A DNA stretch of 11,943 nt from assembly GCA_020347585.1 (NCBI GenBank), contig CP070733.1, forward strand, positions 2,313,882 to 2,325,824, written 5' to 3'. This DNA is from Pseudomonadota bacterium (GTDB lineage Bacteria > Pseudomonadota > Gammaproteobacteria > CAMYNG01). The notes beneath the pieces were generated by a model, which was not told the origin of the DNA, ran no database searches, and saw only the letters and a program-made list of their open reading frames with translations. Of the stretch, positions 6,221 to 11,943 are shown piece by piece. The stretch's first letter is position 1, and the number at the start of each line of letters is the position of its first letter. The position numbers and the translations under genes are program-made.

Positions 6221-6473
6221 TCGACAAGCGGCAAACCACAGAGATTTAATACCCTGTGGGTACATGGAGCACACAAAGAATAGCCTTATTGTTGGCCTTG
6301 TAACGCAAGTGCCTCGGTGGACCTGTACGTGTTGCTGTGCGACACGCGCTGTACCCGAACATAACCACGTTGTCCTGCTGTATTCCCGAGCCCCGAATGT
6401 TGATTTGCTTTTCGCCGTTTGCTCCGTGTGCACTGTGGTCGCGTGATCCCCGTTTCACGCTATGATGTAGCGC
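6221..6473. other. 253-bp spacer with degenerate inverted repeats, largest gene-free stretch
   Basis: This is the longest intergenic stretch, and no convincing gene was found. It is bounded by ACCACAGAG (6235-6243) and, inverted, CACTGTGGT (6431-6439); next to the right copy lies GCTCCGTGTG and near the left copy GGAGCACAC (6266-6274). This gives a pair of degenerate, inward-facing repeats about 200 bases apart, reminiscent of the ACCACAGAG-CACAGAG-type intergenic repeats seen in many bacterial genomes. A small perfect stem TACCC-TGT-GGGTA lies at 6250-6262. A 61-codon frame from ATG 6264 is cysteine-rich without family likeness and is probably not a gene. Confidence 0.4.
6461..6466 (+). promoter_or_regulatory. 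-10 box (TATGAT) placing cca transcription start at or next to its ATG
   Basis: TATGAT matches the sigma-70 -10 consensus at five of six positions and ends 7 bases before ATG 6474, so transcription would start at about 6473-6474. No Shine-Dalgarno lies ahead of the ATG, which fits a leaderless message. The box sits inside a small inverted repeat, CGCTA-TGATG-TAGCG (6458-6472). No good -35 box is seen. Confidence 0.35.
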
Positions 6474-7691
6474 ATGAAAGCGTATCTGGTGGGTGGTTGC
6501 GTGCGCGACAGGCTGCTTGGGCTGTCCGTCAAGGATCGTGACTGGGTGGTAGTAGGGACCACGCCATCAGAGATGCTGACGCAGGGATTCCGGCAGGTCG
6601 GCAAAGACTTCCCGGTATTCCTGCATCCCGAGACGCACGAGGAGTACGCGTTGGCGCGCACCGAGCGCAAGACGGCGCCCGGTTACACCGGCTTTGAGTT
6701 TCACGCCGCACCCGACGTATCACTCGAAGATGACCTGCAGCGTCGCGATCTCACGGTCAACGCCATGGCCGAAACGCCCGAAGGCGAGCTTGTCGATCCC
6801 TACGGCGGCCTGGACGATCTGACACACCGCGTGCTGCGCCACGTCTCACCCGCGTTTGCCGAAGACCCGGTACGCATTCTGCGCGTGGCTCGCTTCGCCG
6901 CGCGTTTTGCGCAATGGGATTTCACGGTCGCCCCGGAAACCCGCGCGCTCATGCGCGAGATGGTCGAATCCGGTGAGGTCGATGCGTTGGTGCCTGAGCG
7001 CGTATGGCAAGAAACTAACTGTGCCCTGGCCGAAGCCAAACCGTCGCGATTTTTTGAAGTACTGCGTGAATGCGGTGCGCTCGCCAGGCTGTTTCCCGAA
7101 GTCGACCGCTTGTTTGGCGTGCCTCAGCCGCGCGAACACCACCCCGAGGTCGACAGCGGCGTACATGTCATGCTGGTCGTCGATCAGGCCGCGCGCCTGA
7201 GCGAGGAAACCGCGGTGCGGTTTGCCGCACTAGTGCACGATCTGGGCAAGGGCATCACGCCGCGCGAGGAGTGGCCACGACACATCGACCACGAGGAACG
7301 CGGTGTACCACTAGTAGAGGCGTTGTGTGAGCGTCTCAAGGTGCCGAACGAGTATCGTGACCTTGGCATCCTGGTCACGCGCTATCACCTGCATTACTTT
7401 CGCGCCGCCGAGTTGCGCCCTGGTACCATGCTCAAGACCCTGCAGGCGCTGGACGCGTTTCGACGTCCGGAGCGCTTCGAACTGTTCCTGCTGGCCTGCG
7501 AGGCAGACGCGCGCGGTCGGACGGGCTGGGAGCAGCGCGACATTCCCGAAGGGCGCATCATGCGTAACGCCCTGCAGGCGGCTGCCGCGGTGGACGGCGC
7601 GGCGCTTGCGGCCGAGGGGCTGAGTGGCAAGGCCATCGCGGCTCGGCTCGCGGAACTGCGCACGCAGGCCATCGCCGCCGCGGCACGCTAG
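6474..7691 (+). CDS. cca: Multifunctional CCA-adding enzyme (tRNA nucleotidyltransferase with HD domain)
   Basis: The enzyme adds or repairs the 3' CCA end of tRNAs using CTP and ATP without a nucleic-acid template. At 405 residues it has the length of the Escherichia coli-type enzyme with a C-terminal HD phosphohydrolase domain (2',3'-cyclic phosphodiesterase, 2'-nucleotidase and phosphatase activities). The head has LVGGCVRD (residues 5-12), the metal-binding DRD (D21, D23), and the nucleotide-selecting RRDLTVNAM (90-98), then DPYGGLDDL and a neck containing RILRVARFAARF. The HD domain shows GVHVML (H231), LVHDLGKG (H255, D256) and the downstream HIDHEERG. All are intact. The ATG has no Shine-Dalgarno but a -10-like box 7 bases upstream, suggesting leaderless expression. 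The VOC gene follows after 6 bases and is probably co-transcribed. Confidence 0.97.
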   Translation: MKAYLVGGCVRDRLLGLSVKDRDWVVVGTTPSEMLTQGFRQVGKDFPVFLHPETHEEYALARTERKTAPGYTGFEFHAAPDVSLEDDLQRRDLTVNAMAETPEGELVDPYGGLDDLTHRVLRHVSPAFAEDPVRILRVARFAARFAQWDFTVAPETRALMREMVESGEVDALVPERVWQETNCALAEAKPSRFFEVLRECGALARLFPEVDRLFGVPQPREHHPEVDSGVHVMLVVDQAARLSEETAVRFAALVHDLGKGITPREEWPRHIDHEERGVPLVEALCERLKVPNEYRDLGILVTRYHLHYFRAAELRPGTMLKTLQALDAFRRPERFELFLLACEADARGRTGWEQRDIPEGRIMRNALQAAAAVDGAALAAEGLSGKAIAARLAELRTQAIAAAAR

Positions 7692-7697
7692 CGCTTC

Positions 7698-8084
7698 ATG
7701 GTTAACATTACCGCCTTGGATCACCTGGTGCTCACGGTGCGTGATATTGCGCAAACCTGCGAGTTCTACCACGACGTGCTCGGCATGGAGGTAGTCCGCT
7801 TCGGCGAGGGTCGCACCGCGCTGCGTTTCGGTGACAGCAAGATCAATTTGCACCAGGCGGGAAACGAACTTGCACCCACTGCCGGCAAGCCGACCCCGGG
7901 TTCGGCCGATGTTTGCCTCATTAGCGATACGCCGCTCGAGGAGGTACAGGTGCACCTGGCCCAACAAGGGGTGACTATCGAACTCGGCCCGGTGGAACGC
8001 ACTGGCGCGCTTGGCACGATACGTTCGGTCTACATCCGCGATCCCGACACCAACCTTATCGAAATCGCCAACCGGCTTCGATAG
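7698..8084 (+). CDS. VOC-family (glyoxalase/dioxygenase fold) protein
   Basis: A 128-residue single-unit vicinal-oxygen-chelate protein. Family features are LDHLVLTVRD (H9, likely metal ligand on the first strand), FYHDVLGMEVV (23-33), FGDSKINLHQAG (44-55), SADVCLI and the C-terminal VYIRDPDTNLIEIANRL (E122, likely metal ligand). The pattern resembles GLOD5-like proteins annotated as VOC or glyoxalase/bleomycin-resistance family. A single unit this size would have to dimerise to complete paired active sites. Substrate is not predictable: lactoylglutathione lyase, thiol-transfer or ring-cleavage activities are all found in the fold. It starts 6 bases after the cca stop with no visible Shine-Dalgarno, suggesting translational coupling, and converges on the VanZ-like gene with 12 bases between stops. 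Confidence 0.9.
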   Translation: MVNITALDHLVLTVRDIAQTCEFYHDVLGMEVVRFGEGRTALRFGDSKINLHQAGNELAPTAGKPTPGSADVCLISDTPLEEVQVHLAQQGVTIELGPVERTGALGTIRSVYIRDPDTNLIEIANRLR

Positions 8085-8096
8085 CGCGCCAAGCGA

Positions 8097-8495
8097 TCAG
8101 TTGTGCGCCGGCAGCATTGCCTCGAAGCGCAACAACAGGCGGGACAGCGGGCCACGGGCGAGTGCCCAGCCGGCAAGCACGCCGAGGGTATTAGCCAGCA
8201 TGTCGGCATACTCGAACATGCGGTGCTGACCCAGCCCCTGCGCGATCTCCAGGGCAATGCCCATTGCCACCAGCAGTAGCCCGTTGCGCAGGCGCGCGCC
8301 ACGCTGCCAGTACAACTGGCAAAACCACCCCATCAGCACCGCATAGGCCGCGAGGTGTGAGAATTTGTCGTTGATCCGGATGCCGACATCCGGCGGCTTG
8401 GGCGTCAGCGAAACATAGATCACGGCAGCCACCAGCACCCAACCGACCAGCAGCCAAAGGCGGCGATGGCTGAACTGCGGCTCCGTTGATGGCAT
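8097..8495 (-). CDS. VanZ-like membrane protein
   Basis: A 132-residue integral membrane protein with about four hydrophobic segments. VanZ-family hallmarks are SLTPKPPD (29-36), INDKFSHLAAYAVLMGWF (41-58), MGIALEIAQGL (78-88) and FEYADMLANTLGVLAGW (94-110), which holds the conserved Asp98 and Asn102. The family is named after VanZ, which raises teicoplanin tolerance in enterococci; the biochemical function is unknown and most chromosomal members are not resistance genes. The frame is open upstream to 8555, but that part overlaps uppP and has no membrane character. ATG at 8495 lies 10 bases after the uppP stop, although no Shine-Dalgarno is seen. Position behind uppP suggests co-expression in a cell-envelope unit. 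Confidence 0.87.
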   Translation of the reverse strand: MPSTEPQFSHRRLWLLVGWVLVAAVIYVSLTPKPPDVGIRINDKFSHLAAYAVLMGWFCQLYWQRGARLRNGLLLVAMGIALEIAQGLGQHRMFEYADMLANTLGVLAGWALARGPLSRLLLRFEAMLPAHN

Positions 8496-8505
8496 TGAGG
8501 AGACG

Positions 8506-9303
8506 TCAGGCAAAGACCACCAGCAGCAACGCACCCAGCAACAGGCGGTAGACAACGAACGGGAACATGCCGATGCGCTGGATCAGCTTGAGAAAATAGT
8601 GAATGCACACGTAGGCGGAAACGGCCGACAGCACGATGCCGAGAATAAACGCCGCCCAATCCACCGACACGGTGGAGCGCGCCAGGGACACCGACTGGTA
8701 GGCGCTGGCCATCAGGATCAGCGGGATAGCGAGTAAAAAGGAAAACCGCGCCGCCGCTTCGCGAGTCAGCCCCATCATCAGGCCGGCGGTCATGGTGATG
8801 CCCGAACGCGAGGTTCCGGGGATAAGCGCCAGCGCCTGCGCGACGCCTATAACCAGCACATCCATCCAGGTGAGCGAGGCCTCGCTGCGCCGGCGCCGAC
8901 CGTGCCGGTCGGCAATCCACAGCAGCACCCCGAACCCAATAGTCGCCCAGGCGATCACCAAAGGTGAACGCAGTTGTGTTTCGATAAAATCATGCAGCAG
9001 CAGACCTGCCAATCCGGCCGGCACCGTACCCCACAACACGGCCCACGCCAGGCGGCTCTCGCCGACCAGCTGCCGGCGCTGCACCGAGCGCAGCCAGTCG
9101 GAAGTCATGGCGTTCAAGTCGCGTCGAAAGTACCACACCACCGCGGCCAGCGAACCCAGGTGCACCGCCACGTCGAAGGCCAGACCCTGGTCCTGCCACC
9201 CACTCAGCACCGGCACCAGGATCAGGTGCGCCGAACTGGATATGGGCAGGAACTCGGTGATGCCCTGCACCACCGCCAGCACAACAATTTGAATCAGGTC
9301 CAT
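8506..9303 (-). CDS. uppP: Undecaprenyl-diphosphatase UppP (BacA family)
   Basis: The protein dephosphorylates undecaprenyl diphosphate at the outer face of the inner membrane, recycling the lipid carrier for peptidoglycan and other envelope polymers; overproduction gives bacitracin tolerance. The 265-residue length is typical. The first signature is QGITEFLPISSSAHL (residues 13-27, E17 catalytic in the family) and the second is IPGTSRSG (161-168), containing the essential arginine. There are about eight membrane segments. The frame extends upstream to 9372, but that portion is Cys/Asp-rich and overlaps the methyltransferase; ATG at 9303 (MDLIQIVVLAVVQG) matches the family N-terminus. A GAGGA lies 13 bases upstream, longer spacing than usual. 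It follows the methyltransferase stop by 22 bases and precedes the VanZ-like gene, so the three probably form one operon. Confidence 0.97.
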   Translation of the reverse strand: MDLIQIVVLAVVQGITEFLPISSSAHLILVPVLSGWQDQGLAFDVAVHLGSLAAVVWYFRRDLNAMTSDWLRSVQRRQLVGESRLAWAVLWGTVPAGLAGLLLHDFIETQLRSPLVIAWATIGFGVLLWIADRHGRRRRSEASLTWMDVLVIGVAQALALIPGTSRSGITMTAGLMMGLTREAAARFSFLLAIPLILMASAYQSVSLARSTVSVDWAAFILGIVLSAVSAYVCIHYFLKLIQRIGMFPFVVYRLLLGALLLVVFA

Positions 9304-9325
9304 TGCGTCACAATCGTCCTCAACA

Positions 9326-10525
9326 TCACAGTCGCGCGCGCATGTCGCGCAGTGCAAACGCCGGCAGCGCATCGCTCACGCCACGCGTCAATACCAGCAC
9401 TTTGAACAACTCGCCCATCTCGTGCGGCAGGGTGAGTTTCTTGACCTCGTTGGCTGTCTGCAGACGACGCCGCTCGTCGCCTTGCTGGTCTGCCGCCAGC
9501 TCCGCCAGCCCGCTACCAATCAGGAAATTGCCCTGCGTGGTATAGCCGGCGACTCCAAGGCCTCCGTCATGCGCGGCATCGGCAATGGCCGAAAAATCCA
9601 CGTGCGCGGTAATGTCCTGCAGGCCCGGATACACAAACGGATCGCCGTGCACGCGGTGGCGATAGTGGCACATGAGCGTGCCCATGTGACGCTGCGGATG
9701 ATAATACTCGTGGCGTGGGAAACCGTAGTCGATCAACAGCACTGCACCGACAGCAAGGCCGTCGGCCACACTGCGCACCCAATCCTCGGCGGTAAAGTTG
9801 ATCTCGGAGCAATAATCTTTCGGCAGCGCCGTGCCGAGCGACGCCTCGATTGACGCCACGCGTTCGGCGATACGCGGCTCGCAGGGCACATCATCCAGCG
9901 CGACGAAACCGTCCGACCACGCAACATACTGTTCGCGCACCCCACCGGACCGCACGGTGAAACGGTGCGCCGGCATGGCATCGAGCACCTCGTTGGCCAG
10001 CACGGCACCGCGAAAGCCATCGGGCAATTCCTGCGCCCAGTGCACGCGCGAGAGCAAGGCAGGGCAGGCCGCCTCCAGCGTTTGCTGCTGGCGCGCGCGC
10101 AGTTCTGCGCTGAGTTCCAGAATCAGATACTGCTGTGGCAGGCAGTGCAGAGCCTCGAGTTCCTGCAACACACCCACCGCCATCGCACCGCTGCCCGCGC
10201 CGACCTCCAGTACACTGCCATCAGCCAGTTCACGCAACACCGGGTACACCGCGCGCGCCACGCAGCGCGAGAACAGCGGCGATAGTTCGGGTGCCGTGAC
10301 AAAGTCGCCCGCCGCGCCCAGCTTGCGGCTGCCGGCACTGTAGTACCCGAGCCCTGGCGCATACAACGCCAGCTCCATAAAACGTCGAAAGGTGATGCGC
10401 CCGCCGCCCCCGTCAATCTCGGCGCGAATCTGCGCGCACAGCCGTTTGCTGTGAGCCAACGCTGCCGGATCCGGCTCTGGCAGCGCACCGGCATCGGGTG
10501 CATGGTTTGTGTGGTCGTTGGGCAT
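9326..10525 (-). CDS. SAM-dependent methyltransferase, MidA/NDUFAF7 family
   Basis: A 399-residue class I methyltransferase of the MidA/NDUFAF7 family (formerly DUF185). Family landmarks are ITFRRFMELALYAPGLGYY (44-62), GDFVTAPELSPLF (73-85), the SAM-binding LEVGAGSGAMA (106-116), ILELSAEL (135-142), LANEVLDAMP (176-185), LLIDYGFP with EYYHPQRHMGTLMCHYRH, DITAHVDFS, and a C-terminal FKVLVLTRG. The mitochondrial member methylates an arginine of complex I subunit NDUFS2 during assembly; the bacterial substrate is not established. The Pro/Ala-rich N-terminus (about 1-25) is probably disordered. ATG at 10525 has no clear Shine-Dalgarno. The gene is divergent from the pteridine reductase across 99 bases and is the first of the MidA-uppP-VanZ unit. 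Confidence 0.94.
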   Translation of the reverse strand: MPNDHTNHAPDAGALPEPDPAALAHSKRLCAQIRAEIDGGGGRITFRRFMELALYAPGLGYYSAGSRKLGAAGDFVTAPELSPLFSRCVARAVYPVLRELADGSVLEVGAGSGAMAVGVLQELEALHCLPQQYLILELSAELRARQQQTLEAACPALLSRVHWAQELPDGFRGAVLANEVLDAMPAHRFTVRSGGVREQYVAWSDGFVALDDVPCEPRIAERVASIEASLGTALPKDYCSEINFTAEDWVRSVADGLAVGAVLLIDYGFPRHEYYHPQRHMGTLMCHYRHRVHGDPFVYPGLQDITAHVDFSAIADAAHDGGLGVAGYTTQGNFLIGSGLAELAADQQGDERRRLQTANEVKKLTLPHEMGELFKVLVLTRGVSDALPAFALRDMRARL

Positions 10526-10588
10526 GGGTCTACGCGCGTCCGTTGACGGGTCACACCGGTTAGTTGCCCGCTCGGAATTGCGTTACAG

Positions 10589-10600
10589 TGTATCCATACA
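10589..10600. promoter_or_regulatory. Palindrome TGTATCCATACA in the MidA/pteridine-reductase divergent region
   Basis: Five-base arms TGTAT and ATACA flank a CC centre, roughly midway between the divergent starts at 10525 and 10625, where promoters for both genes must lie. The sequence offers -10-like hexamers on both strands but no convincing -35 boxes. It could be an operator or simply the AT-rich promoter core. A GAGG at 10610-10613, 11 bases before ATG 10625, may serve as the pteridine reductase ribosome binding site. Confidence 0.25.
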
Positions 10601-10624
10601 AGGGCGGGTGAGGATAACACAGGC

Positions 10625-11365
10625 ATGTTGACCGACAAGGTCGCGCTAATCACCGGCGCGGCACACCGCATTGGCGCCGCCACGGCGCGTACCCTGCATG
10701 CGGCGGGCATGCGCCTAGTGCTGCATTACCGCAGTTCGCGCAGCGCCGCGCAGGCCTTGCAGGACGAACTGAACGAAACGCGGGCAGATTCGGTAATGCT
10801 GGTGCAGGCCGAACTGACAGCCACCGCGGGACTGCCGATGCTGGTGCAGGAGGCAGTTGGCAAATGGCAACGCCTCGACGTGCTGGTCAACAACGCCTCG
10901 ACCTTTTTTCAAACGCCGGTCGGCACGGTGAGCGAAAAGCAGTGGGAGGACCTGCTGGGCACTAACCTCAAGGCGCCTTTCTTCCTGTCGCAGGCCGCCG
11001 CGCCCCACCTGAAAAAGAACGAAGGCTGTATCATTAACATCGTCGACATACATGCCGACCGGCCGCTCAAAAAGTACCCCGTCTACAGCATGGCGAAAGC
11101 CGGGCTAGTGATGCTGACACGAGCTATGGCGTGCGAACTGGGCCCGGAGGTGCGCGTCAACGCTATCGCCCCCGGTGCCATTTTGTGGCCTGAGAAGGAA
11201 GCGCTTGACGAAGTCACGAAGCAGCGCATTATTTCGCGTACCTTTCTCAAGCGGCGCGGTGACCCACTCGATATCGCCAGGGCCGCGCTGTTCCTGGTGC
11301 GTGATGCCGGTTACATGAGCGGCCAGGTGCTGACCGTGGATGGCGGGCGCTCGCTAAACAGCTAG
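10625..11365 (+). CDS. Pteridine reductase (SDR family, PTR1/FolM-like)
   Basis: A 246-residue short-chain dehydrogenase/reductase predicted to reduce dihydro- or oxidised pterins (and possibly dihydrofolate) with NADPH. The dinucleotide motif is TGAAHRIG (10-17), in the TGxxxRxG arrangement typical of pteridine reductases and FolM; HYRSS (34-38) fits NADPH preference. NNASTFFQTPVG (89-100) and NIVDIHADRPLKKYPVYSMAKAGL (138-161) carry the Asp141-Tyr154-Lys158 triad; Asp in place of the usual SDR Ser is diagnostic of this subgroup. APGAILWPE and TVDGGRSL close the protein. Context agrees: folK and folB lie convergent, 10 bases away. The enzyme may supply or replace dihydrofolate reductase, or reduce tetrahydromonapterin precursors. 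ATG 10625 is the natural N-terminus of the fold. Confidence 0.93.
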   Translation: MLTDKVALITGAAHRIGAATARTLHAAGMRLVLHYRSSRSAAQALQDELNETRADSVMLVQAELTATAGLPMLVQEAVGKWQRLDVLVNNASTFFQTPVGTVSEKQWEDLLGTNLKAPFFLSQAAAPHLKKNEGCIINIVDIHADRPLKKYPVYSMAKAGLVMLTRAMACELGPEVRVNAIAPGAILWPEKEALDEVTKQRIISRTFLKRRGDPLDIARAALFLVRDAGYMSGQVLTVDGGRSLNS

Positions 11366-11375
11366 GCGGTGAACC

Positions 11376-11867
11376 TCACTCGAAGTTAAACTCAACGGGC
11401 CACAGCGACTGGCCCGGCATGTCAAAACCCTCCCACAGTTCGGAAAAACGCACGCCTTCCACCGGGTGCGCCAGGTTGGGAGCGATCTCGGCCAGCGGGC
11501 ACAGCACAAAGGCGTGCTCGGTGATTTCGCCGCGCGGCAATTGCAGGCCATTTTCCTGCAACACCTGTCGATCGTAGAGCAGCAGGTCGAGGTCGAGGCT
11601 ACGCGGCGCAAAGCGCGCGGCGTTGCGCTCCCGGCCACAGCGCGCTTCGATGCCGCGCAGCACGCCCACTACTGTGTGTGCGTCTTCATCGGTATCGAAC
11701 CCCACCACCAGGTTGAGAAAGTTGTCGCCGTCGAAGCCCACCGCACGGCTTTCGTAAACACTCGACAACAGCAGCTCGCCGTAGTGCGCGCGCAGGTCCG
11801 CTACCGCCCGGCGAATGTTCTGCCGGGGCTCCACGTTACTGCCAACGCTGACGTAAATGCGGGCCAT
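11376..11867 (-). CDS. folK: 6-hydroxymethyl-7,8-dihydropterin pyrophosphokinase (HPPK)
   Basis: The enzyme transfers pyrophosphate from ATP to 6-hydroxymethyl-7,8-dihydropterin, the step before dihydropteroate synthase in folate synthesis. The 163-residue length is normal. Visible are YVSVGSN (5-11), a short DNFLNLVV (48-55), the arginine-rich loop RERNAARFAPR (79-89) and the signature RFAPRSLDLDLLLYD, with the two Mg-binding aspartates D92 and D94. LPRGEITEHAFVLCPLAEIAP (110-130) corresponds to the conserved HPxxxxRxFVLxPLxEIAP region, with GEITEHAF replacing the usual HPxxxxRxF. The Arg and first His of that element are therefore changed, seen in other HPPKs only to a degree I cannot judge. 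The ATG lies 47 bases after the stop of a folB tail on the same strand, so folB-folK is likely one unit. Confidence 0.95.
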   Translation of the reverse strand: MARIYVSVGSNVEPRQNIRRAVADLRAHYGELLLSSVYESRAVGFDGDNFLNLVVGFDTDEDAHTVVGVLRGIEARCGRERNAARFAPRSLDLDLLLYDRQVLQENGLQLPRGEITEHAFVLCPLAEIAPNLAHPVEGVRFSELWEGFDMPGQSLWPVEFNFE

Positions 11868-11914
11868 CGGAAATTCAGTACTGGCAAACGAGGTTCGGGT
11901 TCAAGTCAGAATCG

Positions 11915-11943
11915 TCAGCCGGAACGCTCGCCGCGCTCGATGA
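11915..11943 (-). CDS. folB: C-terminal end of dihydroneopterin aldolase (partial, cut by window edge)
   Basis: On the minus strand the window begins inside a frame reading IERGERSG and then TGA (stop at 11915-11917). FolB proteins typically end with a strand of the form VGV-I-IERG plus a short charged tail, and this matches. It lies directly upstream of folK, the usual partner. Only eight residues are visible, so the call rests mainly on context; the rest of the gene would be right of the window. Confidence 0.5.

Noticed and set aside
6246..6458. Small minus- and plus-strand frames in the 253-bp spacer (70 and 61 codons)
   Set aside because: No ribosome binding site, odd Cys-rich or mixed composition, no family likeness; the segment reads better as degraded repeat DNA.
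7311..7967. 218-codon minus-strand frame across cca and the VOC gene
   Set aside because: Spans two well-supported plus-strand genes on the opposite strand; Arg/Gln/His-rich shadow.
8085..8096. Possible bidirectional terminator between the VOC and VanZ-like genes
   Set aside because: Only 12 bases between the stops and no stem-loop with a T-run was seen.

Overview
The window looks like chromosomal DNA of a GC-rich proteobacterium, most likely a gammaproteobacterium. The evidence is the HD-domain multifunctional type of CCA enzyme, the cluster folB-folK / pteridine reductase / MidA / uppP / cca, and protein motifs typical of that group. No phylogenetic test could be run, so this is an inference. 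No rRNA, tRNA, CRISPR array or intact insertion sequence was found.

Left region (1-2290): a gene cut by the window edge encodes a large exported dimetal hydrolase of the SoxB / 5'-nucleotidase family, with two unusual active-site positions. Its base composition is visibly lower in GC than the rest of the window. It ends at a strong hairpin lying exactly over the breakpoint of a TauE/SafE-type sulfite exporter gene, of which only about 26 codons remain. This is the most unusual part of the window and looks like a rearrangement or insertion junction.

Middle-left (2320-5257): on the minus strand, an aldehyde dehydrogenase of the succinate-semialdehyde type is followed by an APC-family amino-acid permease, then by the broken exporter. 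This reads as a small catabolic and transport unit. A short heptad repeat separates the first two genes. The dehydrogenase is divergent from the next block.

Centre (5258-8084), plus strand: an NDUFA9-like NAD(P)-binding protein, a 253-bp spacer with degenerate inverted repeats, the CCA-adding enzyme (possibly leaderless), and a small glyoxalase-fold (VOC) protein.

Right (8097-11943): a minus-strand unit runs MidA/NDUFAF7-like methyltransferase, undecaprenyl-diphosphatase (uppP), VanZ-like membrane protein. Divergent from it is a pteridine reductase (plus), which converges on folK and the tail of folB (minus). Together these serve folate/pterin metabolism, lipid-carrier recycling for the cell wall, tRNA 3'-end maturation and, by homology, respiratory complex I. 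Most of the window is ordinary housekeeping; the accessory interest is concentrated in the first 2.3 kb.
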